Shown: positions 1 to 8,775 of the stretch, piece after piece
Position numbering within the stretch: position 1 is the stretch's first letter
How the letters are laid out: the number at the start of each line of letters is the position of its first letter
Source of the DNA: Sphingorhabdus_B sp021741065
GTDB taxonomy: Bacteria > Pseudomonadota > Alphaproteobacteria > Sphingomonadales > Sphingomonadaceae
Assembly: GCF_036721295.1 (NCBI RefSeq)
Contig: NZ_DAIMLK010000012.1
Length of the DNA: 64,000 nucleotides
Reading direction: 5' to 3' (one strand)
Translations under genes and position numbers: made by a program
The notes under the pieces: model-generated
Told to the model about the DNA's origin: nothing
Seen by the model: only the letters and a program-made list of their open reading frames with translations
Database searches by the model: none

Positions 1-201
1 AGCGGTATAGGCCGCACAGTTGATTACTGATGACCATCCCCGGCTAGCCACCATATCGATGATAGAACGCGCATTTGTGAGATCCATTTGCGTCCGGTTT
101 GGGGCGACTATCTCCAAGCCGCGTTCCTCAGCATGGCGCAATACAGCTTGCCCCACTTGGCCAGTCCCGCCGGTCAGAAGAATAGGTGCCGCGGACATCA
201 T
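1..201 (-). CDS. rfbD: dTDP-4-dehydrorhamnose reductase, N-terminal part (cut by window edge)
   Basis: Only the first 67 codons are in the window. The translation opens MMSAAPILLTGGTGQVGQAV, with the Rossmann motif GGTGQVG expected near the start of RmlD, and continues to a VINCAAYTA block that matches the family's NAAAYT motif. RmlD reduces dTDP-4-keto-rhamnose to dTDP-L-rhamnose in the cytoplasm. The start overlaps the rfbB stop by one base (TGATG), so the two are translationally coupled. A second ATG follows directly and could also serve. The rest of the gene lies to the left. Confidence 0.88.
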   Translation of the reverse strand, partial: MMSAAPILLTGGTGQVGQAVLRHAEERGLEIVAPNRTQMDLTNARSIIDMVASRGWSSVINCAAYTA

Positions 202-1265
202 CACGCGGTCTTCAAGCCAAGTCTTTCACCCTGATACTCGCCCGATTGAATGGCCTCCCACCAATCTCGGTTTTCAAGATACCATCTGATAGTTTTTTCC
301 ATGCCGCTTTCAAAAGTTTCCAAGGGCTTCCAGCCCAGTTCGGTTTGCAGCTTGGTCGCATCTATGGCGTAACGGAAATCATGCCCAGGCCGGTCGGCGA
401 CAAACGTAATCTGCTCGCGATAGCTTAGTTTATCTGTCCTTGGCCGGATACGGTCTAGGGTGTCACAAATCACGTGCACAACTTCGAGGTTGGTGCGTTC
501 TGAATTGCCGCCCACCATGTAGCTGTTGCCGACGGCGCCGGTTTCAAACACGGTTTGCAAGGCACGTACATGGTCATCAACATACAACCAATCGCGCACG
601 TTTGATCCAGTTCCATAAACCGGCAAAGGCTCACCAGCCAAACATTTGATGATGACCAACGGGATTAGTTTTTCGGGGAAATGAAAGGGACCGTAATTGT
701 TCGAGCAATTGGTTATCACCACAGGCAGACCATAAGTGTGATACCATGCCTGAACTAGATGGTCCGAACCGGCTTTCGATGCCGAATAGGGCGAGCGCGG
801 ATCATATGGTGTTTCTTCGGTAAAGAAGCCATCATCGCTAAGCGCGCCAAATACTTCGTCAGTGGAGATGTGGTGAAAGCGGAAGTCGCGCTGTTTTTCT
901 GCGGACAGACTGCGCCAATATTCCAGCGCGCCGTTCAACATGGAAAAGGTGCCGACAAGGTTGGTCTGAATAAACGCCCCGGGCCCGTCAATGGAGCGAT
1001 CTACATGGGATTCTGCGGCCAAATGGGTGATGACGTCTGGCTCAAAATTCTTAATGGTCTCAACAACCTTAGCCGAATCGCAAATGTCTATCTGCTGGAA
1101 TTGATATCGGTCGGATCCAGCCACAAATACGAGCGACGACAGGTTCCCAGCATATGTCAGCGCATCGACGTTCAAGACGATGTGCTCAGAATTGGAAATC
1201 AGGTGCCGCACTAGCGCCGAACCAATGAAGCCCGCACCGCCGGTGACGATTATTTTCTTGCTCAT
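201..1265 (-). CDS. rfbB: dTDP-glucose 4,6-dehydratase
   Basis: This is a 354-aa extended short-chain dehydrogenase of normal length for RmlB, which converts dTDP-glucose to dTDP-4-keto-6-deoxyglucose. The NAD-binding motif TGGAGFIG is at residues 8-15, the catalytic Thr-Asp-Glu triplet (STDEVFG) at about 135-137, and the Tyr-x3-Lys pair (YSASK) at 160-164. It sits between rfbC (15-bp gap) and rfbD (1-bp overlap) in one minus-strand operon that supplies activated rhamnose. rfbA, for the first step, is not in the window and may lie further left. Confidence 0.96.
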   Translation of the reverse strand: MSKKIIVTGGAGFIGSALVRHLISNSEHIVLNVDALTYAGNLSSLVFVAGSDRYQFQQIDICDSAKVVETIKNFEPDVITHLAAESHVDRSIDGPGAFIQTNLVGTFSMLNGALEYWRSLSAEKQRDFRFHHISTDEVFGALSDDGFFTEETPYDPRSPYSASKAGSDHLVQAWYHTYGLPVVITNCSNNYGPFHFPEKLIPLVIIKCLAGEPLPVYGTGSNVRDWLYVDDHVRALQTVFETGAVGNSYMVGGNSERTNLEVVHVICDTLDRIRPRTDKLSYREQITFVADRPGHDFRYAIDATKLQTELGWKPLETFESGMEKTIRWYLENRDWWEAIQSGEYQGERLGLKTA

Positions 1266-1280
1266 AAATTTGGATACTTC

Positions 1281-1844
1281 TCAATTTGACAAGGGAACCA
1301 ACGGATTACCGTCATACGGGAAATCAAACTCGGCATCCGACAACATTGGCAGGGCCGCATCCTTATCTGAAAGGATAGGAGCGCCGCTAATCATTGGCCA
1401 GTTGATTTCCAATTCGGGATCGTCCCACTTAATCCCCCCGTCGGCATGCGGGGCATAGTAAGCATCGACTTTGTAAGCTACGTGACAATCATCTTCCAAC
1501 GTCAGGAAAGCGTGCCCAAAGCCTGAGGGCACAAAAAGCTGATTGCCTTTCTCTGCGGATAACTCAACGCCCACCCATCTCTTAAATGTTGGAGAGTCTC
1601 TTCGCAGATCGACTGCGACATCGAAAATTCTTCCCTTTAAGCATCGAACCAACTTTGCTTGAGCGTGTGGTGCTCGCTGAAAATGAATGCCGCGGATCGT
1701 CCCAACGTTCACAGACACTGATTGATTATCTTGACAAAATTTCGCTTGTACGCCCAGTTTTGCAAAACGCTCTTCATTCCACGTTTCCGAAAACCACCCA
1801 CGAGTGTCTGTAAATCGTTGAGGATTTATTTTCACAACTGACAT
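1281..1844 (-). CDS. rfbC: dTDP-4-dehydrorhamnose 3,5-epimerase
   Basis: The product (about 187 aa) is a cupin-fold RmlC, which epimerises C3 and C5 of dTDP-4-keto-6-deoxyglucose. Family blocks are visible: TIRGIHFQ with the catalytic His, the FDVAVDLRRDSPTF strand, the SGFGHAFLTLED loop and the IKWDDPELEINWP C-terminal signature. I chose the ATG at 1844 because AGGTGAG lies just upstream; the GTG at 1853 falls inside that ribosome-binding site. It is the first gene of the rmlCBD operon. Its promoter should lie in the AT-rich gap shared with the divergent methyltransferase. Confidence 0.95.
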   Translation of the reverse strand: MSVVKINPQRFTDTRGWFSETWNEERFAKLGVQAKFCQDNQSVSVNVGTIRGIHFQRAPHAQAKLVRCLKGRIFDVAVDLRRDSPTFKRWVGVELSAEKGNQLFVPSGFGHAFLTLEDDCHVAYKVDAYYAPHADGGIKWDDPELEINWPMISGAPILSDKDAALPMLSDAEFDFPYDGNPLVPLSN

Positions 1845-2245
1845 TGAACTCACCTATTCTGTGATCTTAGATTGGTCGCTAGCGTGGGTTTGTCGAATAT
1901 TACTCAAGGCCGAAAACCAGACTGTATTTGGAAACGAGATATTCAATTTATTTAGCTGGTGCAACCAAGATTACAACACCACGCGCCCGCAATATTAGCT
2001 TGAATATTGAACCTCGGCCTCTTTAGCCGCCAAAATGAATAAGCAATGGCCTGCGGCGCTAAGCCCTGAGAGCTCCGCTACGAAGGCCATTGCATCAACC
2101 GCGCTTTTGCGCAACAACGCTCTCGGGCGCAAGGCCCAGTTGGGAGAAATCTGAGGGGCGCGCTAATTGCGTTGCAACAGTGACACAAAGCAAAAGTGAC
2201 TGTACGACTATTATTGATATTATTAAAAGCAGGATCGAGATTTTG
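1845..2245. other. AT-rich divergent intergenic region
   Basis: This gap of about 400 bp separates rmlC (leftward) from the methyltransferase (rightward) and should carry both promoters. It is AT-rich except for a GC-richer patch at about 2040-2190. That patch contains a 39-codon reading frame (2035-2154) with no recognised similarity and a 10-bp inverted repeat. I see no convincing full-length gene. The patch may be a remnant of an earlier gene at this junction. Confidence 0.5.
2043..2093. repeat. 10-bp perfect inverted repeat
   Basis: GCAATGGCCT at 2043-2052 is matched by its exact reverse complement AGGCCATTGC at 2084-2093, separated by 31 bases. There is no T-run, so a simple terminator is unlikely. 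It lies where the GC-richer patch meets AT-rich DNA, and could be a recombination scar or a protein-binding site. Confidence 0.4.
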
Positions 2246-3211
2246 ATGACTTTTTTTAAACAAAAAAAAGAAAATTTTATTGATTTTTTTATCATGATTT
2301 TATGTGTGCCTGCTGCATACACATTGTATTTTTATCGCCGATACGGATCTAGGAAATTACCCCGCTCTACCGTTATGTTAAAAAAGATCGGAATTTTTCC
2401 AATTATCAATCATTATTATGAACCTCTATTCGATATTTCGACTCTCCCGCAGGCTTTAGATCAAGCTCGAGTTCTCCCAGGGCTAGATTTCCGGGTTGAA
2501 GCTCAATTAGAGCTTCTAACACATTTGAAGTATACTGCTGAATTCAAATCATTTATCAACGCTGGTAAAGATGCCACAGACGAAACAGCCTTTAAAATAG
2601 ACAATCAAAGTTTTGAGCACGGAGACGCAGATTTTTTCTTTCAAGTAATCAGACACAAAAAGCCAAATAAGGTACTGGAAATTGGCTCAGGTTGGTCAAC
2701 AAAGGTAGCCAAGCATGCGTTGGCCTTGAATACCCGCGAAACTGGACGGATTTCCGACCATATTTGCATCGAACCTTATGAGCAGCAGTGGTTAGAGAAA
2801 TTGGGTGATATTCAATTACGTCGCGTTAAGGTGGAAGATAGCCAAATAAATTGGTCAGACGAACTATCGTCAGGCGATTTGCTTTTTATCGATTCTTCAC
2901 ACATGATACGACCGCAAGGCGATGTTTTGTATGAATATTTGTATATCTTACCATTATTATCATCCGGTGTTTTGGTACACGTGCATGACATTTTTACGCC
3001 GCGCGACTATCCGGTTGACTGGATGAAAAAAGATGTAAGATTTTGGAATGAGCAGTATTTGTTGGAGGCACTTTTAAGTAATTCACAAAGATACGAAATA
3101 GTATCAGCTCTAAATATGTTAAAAAACGATCACTTTGATACTCTAAAAAAAGTTTGCCCCACCTTAGAAAAAAATCATGAGCCTGCCAGCTTATATTTTC
3201 GAGTAAAATGA
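2246..3211 (+). CDS. class I SAM-dependent methyltransferase (polysaccharide locus)
   Basis: The 321-aa product has a hydrophobic stretch at residues 13-30 that may anchor it to the membrane, then a conserved FPIINHYYEPLF block. The SAM-binding glycine motif VLEIGSGWST is at about 143-152, an acidic ICIEPYE strand follows, and then LLFIDSSHMI and a VHVHDIFTPRDYP loop. This order fits the Methyltransf_24-like class often found in surface-polysaccharide clusters; methylation of a sugar is inferred. I placed the start at the ATG at 2246, behind AGGA, because upstream codons to 2090 look non-coding. It is one of the most AT-rich genes in the window. Confidence 0.75.
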   Translation: MTFFKQKKENFIDFFIMILCVPAAYTLYFYRRYGSRKLPRSTVMLKKIGIFPIINHYYEPLFDISTLPQALDQARVLPGLDFRVEAQLELLTHLKYTAEFKSFINAGKDATDETAFKIDNQSFEHGDADFFFQVIRHKKPNKVLEIGSGWSTKVAKHALALNTRETGRISDHICIEPYEQQWLEKLGDIQLRRVKVEDSQINWSDELSSGDLLFIDSSHMIRPQGDVLYEYLYILPLLSSGVLVHVHDIFTPRDYPVDWMKKDVRFWNEQYLLEALLSNSQRYEIVSALNMLKNDHFDTLKKVCPTLEKNHEPASLYFRVK

Positions 3212-3309
3212 TTTCATAATTGCGCAGAAACGGGTTTTTAAAAATTATATTTATTTAAAATGTAACGATTGATACGTACTATAAATAGACTGATTGTGAG
3301 AAATTTCTG

Positions 3310-4734
3310 ATGTCCTTTGCCCGACATACGGCGAGTGGAATGTTGGCGTTCGGACTGCCTCTTTTTACTGGTATTGCAACTGTTCCTGCGTATCTAATTG
3401 TACTTGGAACAGAAAAATACGGCGTTTTTGTCTTACTGCTTGCTATACTAAATTATGCCGCTTTTTTCGATCTAGGGGCAGGCAGGGCCGCCACCTTTAA
3501 AATAGCCCGTTCCCGAGCGGACGTTGTGACGTCGAGCAACGGTATCGCAATAGAGGGCTTGCTGCTTTGCCTCGCTATCTGTTTACCTTTAGCATTCGCC
3601 CTTTTCTGTGCCAGGGAAGAGTTGGCCTTACTTCTCCCCGCTGCACCGGATACCAATCGAGCGGAAGTCATCTCTGCAGTAAGCATTAGCGTCTTCGCTA
3701 TTCCACTTATGGCGTTAATTTCACTTTTTACAGGTGTTTATCAAGGCGGCCGAAACTTTTATAGCCTTAATGCCATTCAAGCGCTTGGAGGTATGGCAGT
3801 TCAGCTTGTGCCATTAATGACATGTATTTTAATTGAACCAAGGCTCGATTTTGCGATGCTTGGGGTATTGATAGCAAGAATTTCCCTATTGCTTTTCATG
3901 ATGTTATTCATTGATCGATCGTACATGCAACTACCGGCTTCGTCCAAACTTAGTTTCTTAACCGTGAAGGAACTACTTCTTTTTGGACGGTGGCCTACAA
4001 TCATGTCCTTTGCGGGCTCTATAATTAGCTCATGCGATCGCTTCTTTATTTCAAATATAAGTGGTGCAGCTGCCGTGGCCGCATATACTGTTCCGTTTGA
4101 TCTAACTAATAAGCTTACAATTATCGCTGGCAGCGTAGCGAACACCTTGTTCCCTTCGCTCGTGAGTGATCATGAAGATGCATCACGAAAAACTCGCGCC
4201 GTTAGCCGAGCGACGATAGCACTTTTGACGCCCGCGGGTGTCTTAATAGTAGGTTTGCTCGAACCGTTTCTGAAACTTTGGATTGGCGCAGAGCTTGCCG
4301 AGCAAGGACACATGATCGGAGAGATTGTTTCATTAGGGGTGTGGGCGACGGCATTAGGCGCCTTGGCGCAAGCACGCCTGCTGGCAATGAACAAGGGCGC
4401 GAAGGTAGTAATGAGCTATGCCATCCAGCTACCTACTTTTGTAATCGCAGTTTATTTTGCGACCATGTATTTTGGAATTATAGGCACCGCAATTGTTTGG
4501 GCAATTCGTTGCCATGTTGACGCGCTGATGATGCATTATCTTACCGGAGACGGATGGGGCGTCCTACGGGATGTTTTTCCACACGGTGCACTTCTTCTTG
4601 TAGCTGTAATTCTTGCAGGGTCGGACCATAGTAAATCTTTAGAGATTTCCATATTTCTAATCACAATTGCTGTAAGCATTCTGCTGTCTCGCCAGTCTCT
4701 ACTAATTGTTGTTGCTCGCCTTTGGCGCGCCTGA
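3310..4734 (+). CDS. Wzx-like oligosaccharide flippase
   Basis: This 474-aa protein is almost entirely hydrophobic, with about 12 predicted membrane segments. The N-terminal part (LPLFTGIATVPAYLIVLG, then KYGVFVLLLAILNYAAFFDLG) is typical of the polysaccharide transporter/MATE superfamily. Wzx proteins move undecaprenyl-linked repeat units from the cytoplasmic to the periplasmic face. The surrounding glycosyltransferases and Wzy-like polymerase support that role. Specificity cannot be read from the sequence. Confidence 0.87.
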   Translation: MSFARHTASGMLAFGLPLFTGIATVPAYLIVLGTEKYGVFVLLLAILNYAAFFDLGAGRAATFKIARSRADVVTSSNGIAIEGLLLCLAICLPLAFALFCAREELALLLPAAPDTNRAEVISAVSISVFAIPLMALISLFTGVYQGGRNFYSLNAIQALGGMAVQLVPLMTCILIEPRLDFAMLGVLIARISLLLFMMLFIDRSYMQLPASSKLSFLTVKELLLFGRWPTIMSFAGSIISSCDRFFISNISGAAAVAAYTVPFDLTNKLTIIAGSVANTLFPSLVSDHEDASRKTRAVSRATIALLTPAGVLIVGLLEPFLKLWIGAELAEQGHMIGEIVSLGVWATALGALAQARLLAMNKGAKVVMSYAIQLPTFVIAVYFATMYFGIIGTAIVWAIRCHVDALMMHYLTGDGWGVLRDVFPHGALLLVAVILAGSDHSKSLEISIFLITIAVSILLSRQSLLIVVARLWRA

Positions 4735-4772
4735 TAGCAGAATTCGATAGTTGTCTGACTGGTAATTTTATT

Positions 4773-5465
4773 ATGTTAAATCGATTGATTGCGCGCTTTT
4801 ATCTGGTTGTCCGCGGCGAGCGGTTTGCTATCGACCCGCAAGTGCCATGGACGTATCTTTTGTCAACTTTAGCACATAAAGGCATCGACAGACTCCGTGG
4901 AGTTTTGAAACTCCGTCGTATTGGAAGAGGGATTTTCGTTGAGCGGGGAGCCACCATTCGAGCCCATCATTTGATCCGGCTTCGGGGTTATGCGCGGTTT
5001 GGGAAAGATTGCCACGTTGATGCTTTATCACGCGATGGGATTAGCGCTGGGCATGGCCTTTCTGTTGGCCGCGGCGTGAGCATTGAATGTACTGGTTCTC
5101 TGAAATCTATAGGCAAGGGACTTTTAATTGGCGAAAACGTTGGAATTGGCTCGCACTCATTCCTCGGTTGCGCGGGTGGTGTATCGATAGGTAGCAATAC
5201 CATATTTGGAAATTCTGTCAGCCTACATTCGGAGAACCATGTGTTTACAGACCCGCGGCGCCCCATTCGTGCCCAAGGCGTTACGCGACTGGGTATCGAA
5301 ATTGGCTCCGATTGTTGGTTGGGAGCGAAAGTGACTATCCTTGACGGAGCACGCATAGCTGAAGGGACAATTGTAGCAGCCGGCGCCGTCGTTCTTGCCG
5401 GGGAATACCCCCCGCGCTCAATCCTGGGTGGTGTTCCTGCCAAAGTATTGGGCCTCCGAGGGTGA
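4773..5465 (+). CDS. hexapeptide-repeat (LbH) acyltransferase
   Basis: The product (about 230 aa) carries left-handed beta-helix hexapeptide repeats from about residue 60 on, visible as runs such as IGENVGIGSHSFLG, SIGSNTIFGNSVSLHSENH and LGIEIGSDCWLGAKVTILDG, ending in GVPAKVLGLRG as in maltose/WbbJ-type O-acetyltransferases. The His in the SENH segment is the probable catalytic base. A likely role is O-acetylation of a sugar in the repeat unit. The ATG at 4773 is taken as the start; an in-frame TTG at 4722 would overlap the flippase gene by 13 bp. The 3' end overlaps the next gene. Confidence 0.85.
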   Translation: MLNRLIARFYLVVRGERFAIDPQVPWTYLLSTLAHKGIDRLRGVLKLRRIGRGIFVERGATIRAHHLIRLRGYARFGKDCHVDALSRDGISAGHGLSVGRGVSIECTGSLKSIGKGLLIGENVGIGSHSFLGCAGGVSIGSNTIFGNSVSLHSENHVFTDPRRPIRAQGVTRLGIEIGSDCWLGAKVTILDGARIAEGTIVAAGAVVLAGEYPPRSILGGVPAKVLGLRG

Positions 5466-6565
5466 TCGTGGCCTGCCATCTCCTGGACGATAGATCGGGA
5501 AGCGTCAGGATGATGATCATGACCGCTAACGCTCTGAAGCAAAAACACAACCTGCTTGTCTATTGCGGCTCGGGAGGCCTTGGGTTGCTGGCCTCCGCCA
5601 AAATACCGATGATAAAATACCCTTATTGGCGGTCAAAGTATCGAATAGTTACTTTAGCAAACTACATTTTCAGTCAGATCGCTCTTTTTTTTAAGTTGCT
5701 TTGTAACCCCAACATACCTCGCAATGCCATCATCTGGGTTAATACACTCCTGCCTTTTGGCGCAGCGTTTTATGGTTGGCTGACAGGGCGTAAAGTCATT
5801 TATCATGTTCATGAAGAATCGCTTTCTCCAATAGCTCTCCGTCGGACATTGTGCGGGATTGCAAAACTTACCGCGACAAAGCTTATTTATGTTTCAAATA
5901 CACACCTTCAGAGGTTCCCAATTAGCCCTCGCAAGAGTTTTGTGATTTACAATGCTCTTAGAGATGAATTTTCGAAAGATGCATTAGATCACGTATACGT
6001 TCCTCGTAGAGACGGTGTATTTGTAGTATTGTTGTTAGCATCTAATCGGCTCTACAAAGGAATAGATAATTTCATCAAGCTTGCTGAAGCAATGTTATCC
6101 CGCGCAGACATACAATTTCAGTTAGTGCTTAACGACGGAGGTAAGCCCGTAGGCGTCGACAGCATTCCTGGAAATCTTAGCATTCTTCCACCATGTGACA
6201 ACCCAGCTGCCTATTACCGGTCGGCAAACGTTGTATGCAATTTGACCAATCCCAGATTTTGTATCGAAACATTTGGGCTTACAATACTTGAAGGTATGGC
6301 TCATGGCATACCTTCAATCGTTCCCTCGGTCGGTGGACCTGCAGAGTTGGTATCCGATGGACAAGAAGGATTTCATGTCAATGTCGAGGATGTTGGTGAG
6401 CTGCAGCAACGAGTATTGCAGCTTGCCGATGACCCAGGTCTTTGTTTCGATATGTCGCATAGGGCCCGGCTTCGCGCACAGGATTTCAATGAAACCAATT
6501 ACAATACTCAGTTGAACAACAGCGTTGAAGAACTGCTTAAGATTCGGTACGGTTCTGTTTTATGA
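5462..6565 (+). CDS. glycosyltransferase family 4
   Basis: This 367-aa GT-B fold enzyme has its donor-binding signature near the C-terminus: FCIETFGLTILEGMAHGIPS, with the E-x7-E arrangement of GT4, then GGPAELVSDGQEGF. The N-terminus (IVACHLLDDRSGSVR) fits the usual acceptor-domain opening. The GTG start at 5462 overlaps the acyltransferase stop by 4 bp and the stop overlaps the following ATG, so it is translated as part of a tight operon. It presumably adds one sugar of the lipid-linked repeat unit; donor and linkage are unknown. Confidence 0.88.
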   Translation: MIVACHLLDDRSGSVRMMIMTANALKQKHNLLVYCGSGGLGLLASAKIPMIKYPYWRSKYRIVTLANYIFSQIALFFKLLCNPNIPRNAIIWVNTLLPFGAAFYGWLTGRKVIYHVHEESLSPIALRRTLCGIAKLTATKLIYVSNTHLQRFPISPRKSFVIYNALRDEFSKDALDHVYVPRRDGVFVVLLLASNRLYKGIDNFIKLAEAMLSRADIQFQLVLNDGGKPVGVDSIPGNLSILPPCDNPAAYYRSANVVCNLTNPRFCIETFGLTILEGMAHGIPSIVPSVGGPAELVSDGQEGFHVNVEDVGELQQRVLQLADDPGLCFDMSHRARLRAQDFNETNYNTQLNNSVEELLKIRYGSVL

Positions 6566-7386
6566 AAAGCTTAACAATTATAACTGTGACCCACCGATCA
6601 AATGAGGTTTTAGGCGGTTACATCTCCAGCTTCCTCCGTTACAATTCACACTTGCAGGCCGAAATTGACTTTGTTTTCATCGAAAATAGCGGTGAGGCAA
6701 TTGAAAAGTCTGTTGCACCCCTGCAGGACGCGGGCTTTCATGTGCAATATTCTGAGGTAAGCAATCATGGGTTTGGCAGCGCTTGTAACCAGGGTGCAAA
6801 TCTTGCTCGCGGAAAAATTCTAGCTTTCGTTAATCCTGACGTTACTTTTTTAGGTCCTTTAGGCAGCTTGGCGAAATGTATTGGTACTTGGGGAACGATT
6901 CGGCAGCTTGATGAAACAGGCCAGTGCAGATCGTTTGATATCTTACCAGAATTTAAGACCATTTTTGGCGAATTGACTAAACGCCATTTAAAAATAACTA
7001 ATGCGTTTAGTCGTTGGCAAAGTCGAATTTTTCCCGTTGGCGCCTTCTTTTGTGTTGACCGCTTAACTTTCGAAAAACTTGGTGGGTTCAATGAACGCTT
7101 TTTCCTCTATTATGAGGAAGCGGAGCTGTCCAGAAGGCTGCAGCGCGAGGCCGGGCCACCAACATTTCTGCCAACTCATGCAATTTTGCATCACCAATTT
7201 GGATCTGAGAGCGACCGGACCAATACATCTGCCCATGAAATCGATGGTCTATTTACCTATGCGGCATTAACCGGCTTTCGTTTCGTCATTGTTCAGCGAA
7301 TATTACTCCTACTGCTCTTAGTGCCCGTAAACCGGTTTGCCTGGGATCGGTTAAAACAAATTTTCAAAAAGTTACGAGCTCAATGA
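6562..7386 (+). CDS. glycosyltransferase family 2
   Basis: The 274-aa GT-A fold protein opens with LTIITVTHRSNEVLGGYISS. It has the HGFGSACNQGANLARGKI and FVNPDV segments, in which NPD stands at the metal/nucleotide position of rhamnosyltransferase-like GT2 enzymes, followed by VGAFFCVDRLTFEKLGGFNE and YYEEAELSRR. These features are common in rhamnosyltransferases, and the rml genes nearby make rhamnose a reasonable but unproven donor. It overlaps both neighbours by ATGA junctions. A hydrophobic stretch lies near the C-terminus. Confidence 0.87.
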   Translation: MKSLTIITVTHRSNEVLGGYISSFLRYNSHLQAEIDFVFIENSGEAIEKSVAPLQDAGFHVQYSEVSNHGFGSACNQGANLARGKILAFVNPDVTFLGPLGSLAKCIGTWGTIRQLDETGQCRSFDILPEFKTIFGELTKRHLKITNAFSRWQSRIFPVGAFFCVDRLTFEKLGGFNERFFLYYEEAELSRRLQREAGPPTFLPTHAILHHQFGSESDRTNTSAHEIDGLFTYAALTGFRFVIVQRILLLLLLVPVNRFAWDRLKQIFKKLRAQ

Positions 7387-8678
7387 AAAGTATACAGGAA
7401 AAAACCTCACGCAAAACTATTCTTTTGCTTGCGTATAGCATTTCCCCGCATAGAGGGTCGGAGTTCGCAGTTGCGTGGGATCACGTCACCCACATGGCGC
7501 AGGACCATGACATCATAGTATTGTTCGGCGCAGCGGGTAACGCAATGGGCGACATCTCTGAACTGGATGATCTGTCTCGTGCTCAATTCGACCGTCGCGT
7601 AAAATTTATCGCTGTTCATCCCGGCCCATTAGCGCGGCTATTGAATTTATCAAATCGTGCGGGCCGTTTAGTTTATACTTTCTATTTAGCATACAGATTG
7701 TGGCACCAGGAAGCAAAAAAGGTCGCAACGCGGATCTGTCGTGACCAACATATAGACTTAATACATTACCTGTGTCCGATCGGCTTTCGAGAACCTGGGT
7801 ACCTTTGGAAACTCCAAAAGCCTTATGTGTGGGGACCTGTAGGCGGTATGCCGCCTTATAAATGGCGGCTCTTCGCTCATGCTGGTAATGGGCCAGCACT
7901 TCGCGCCTTCCTGCGGAATATTCTTAATTGGCTTCAACTGCATTGCTCGCTCCGCGTAAGAAAGGCTATGCTACGGGCGGATGTACTGGTTGCTGCGACT
8001 TCGGAAAATGCTAATAAAATGCGCCAAATCGCAAAGGTCGAACCCTACTTTCTTCCCGAAAATGGAATTCGCACGATCTATTTGAGATCAGCTTCTCCCC
8101 GGGCATCCACAAATCTTCGGCTGATTTGGGTCGGCCGCATCGATGCAGGCAAGGCGCTTTCGATCCTGCTAAACTCGCTCGCAAGGGTTAGGAACCAAAA
8201 CTGGCAGCTTGAGATTATAGGGACAGGCGTCCTTAAAGAAACGGTTTACCAAGAAGCTTTTGATCTGGGCCTTTCAAGTCACATCAATTGGCGCGGTCAA
8301 TTAACGCGTGCGAGCACACTTGAGCACTTCGCCAACGCTGACGTACACGTTCTATCTAGTTTGGCAGAAGCACACTCGACGGTACTATGGGAAGCAATGG
8401 CTCATGGCGTACCAACAGTGGCATTTGATCATTGCGGCATGCATGATAGCATTTGTGATCAATGTGGCGTGCGAGTGCCTATAAAATCCGTTGATCAAAT
8501 GGTTTGCGATCTGGCTGGAACTCTGGATCATCTGATCAGCAATCCTGACGAGGTGCAAAGACTTCAAAGAGGCGCAACTTTATGTGCTCAAAGAAACAAC
8601 TGGGTGGCCCGTCGTCAGACGTGGAACACTTTTTATGATCTGGCAATTCAACGGCACAATAACCGAAGCACCCTGTAG
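7383..8678 (+). CDS. glycosyltransferase family 4
   Basis: This 431-aa GT-B protein has an N-terminal ISPHRGSEFAVAWDHVTHMA segment, where the glycine-containing loop contacts the acceptor, and a middle WGPVGGMPPYKW motif. The C-terminal donor site reads SSLAEAHSTVLWEAMAHGVP, with a conserved glutamate pair. LIWVGRIDAGKALSILLNSL is the usual start of the second Rossmann domain. It overlaps the GT2 gene by 4 bp and ends the coupled run; the polymerase gene starts 97 bp further on. It presumably acts on the cytoplasmic face. Confidence 0.88.
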   Translation: MKSIQEKTSRKTILLLAYSISPHRGSEFAVAWDHVTHMAQDHDIIVLFGAAGNAMGDISELDDLSRAQFDRRVKFIAVHPGPLARLLNLSNRAGRLVYTFYLAYRLWHQEAKKVATRICRDQHIDLIHYLCPIGFREPGYLWKLQKPYVWGPVGGMPPYKWRLFAHAGNGPALRAFLRNILNWLQLHCSLRVRKAMLRADVLVAATSENANKMRQIAKVEPYFLPENGIRTIYLRSASPRASTNLRLIWVGRIDAGKALSILLNSLARVRNQNWQLEIIGTGVLKETVYQEAFDLGLSSHINWRGQLTRASTLEHFANADVHVLSSLAEAHSTVLWEAMAHGVPTVAFDHCGMHDSICDQCGVRVPIKSVDQMVCDLAGTLDHLISNPDEVQRLQRGATLCAQRNNWVARRQTWNTFYDLAIQRHNNRSTL

Positions 8679-8775
8679 TTTTCAAATACTTCGGGTGCAG
8701 ATAAAGACTGTAGGCCGTTGATTGCATTGGGGCTATAGCTTTCCCCAAAAGGTTTTAAAGGGAGGTTCAGCGTTG

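Noticed and set aside
2035..2154. 39-codon frame in the rmlC/methyltransferase gap
   Set aside because: No recognised similarity and no clear ribosome-binding site; kept only as a note in the intergenic feature.
2090..2245. Extension of the methyltransferase to an ATG at 2090
   Set aside because: The extra 52 codons look like translated intergenic DNA; ATG 2246 has AGGA upstream and gives a plausible N-terminal membrane segment.
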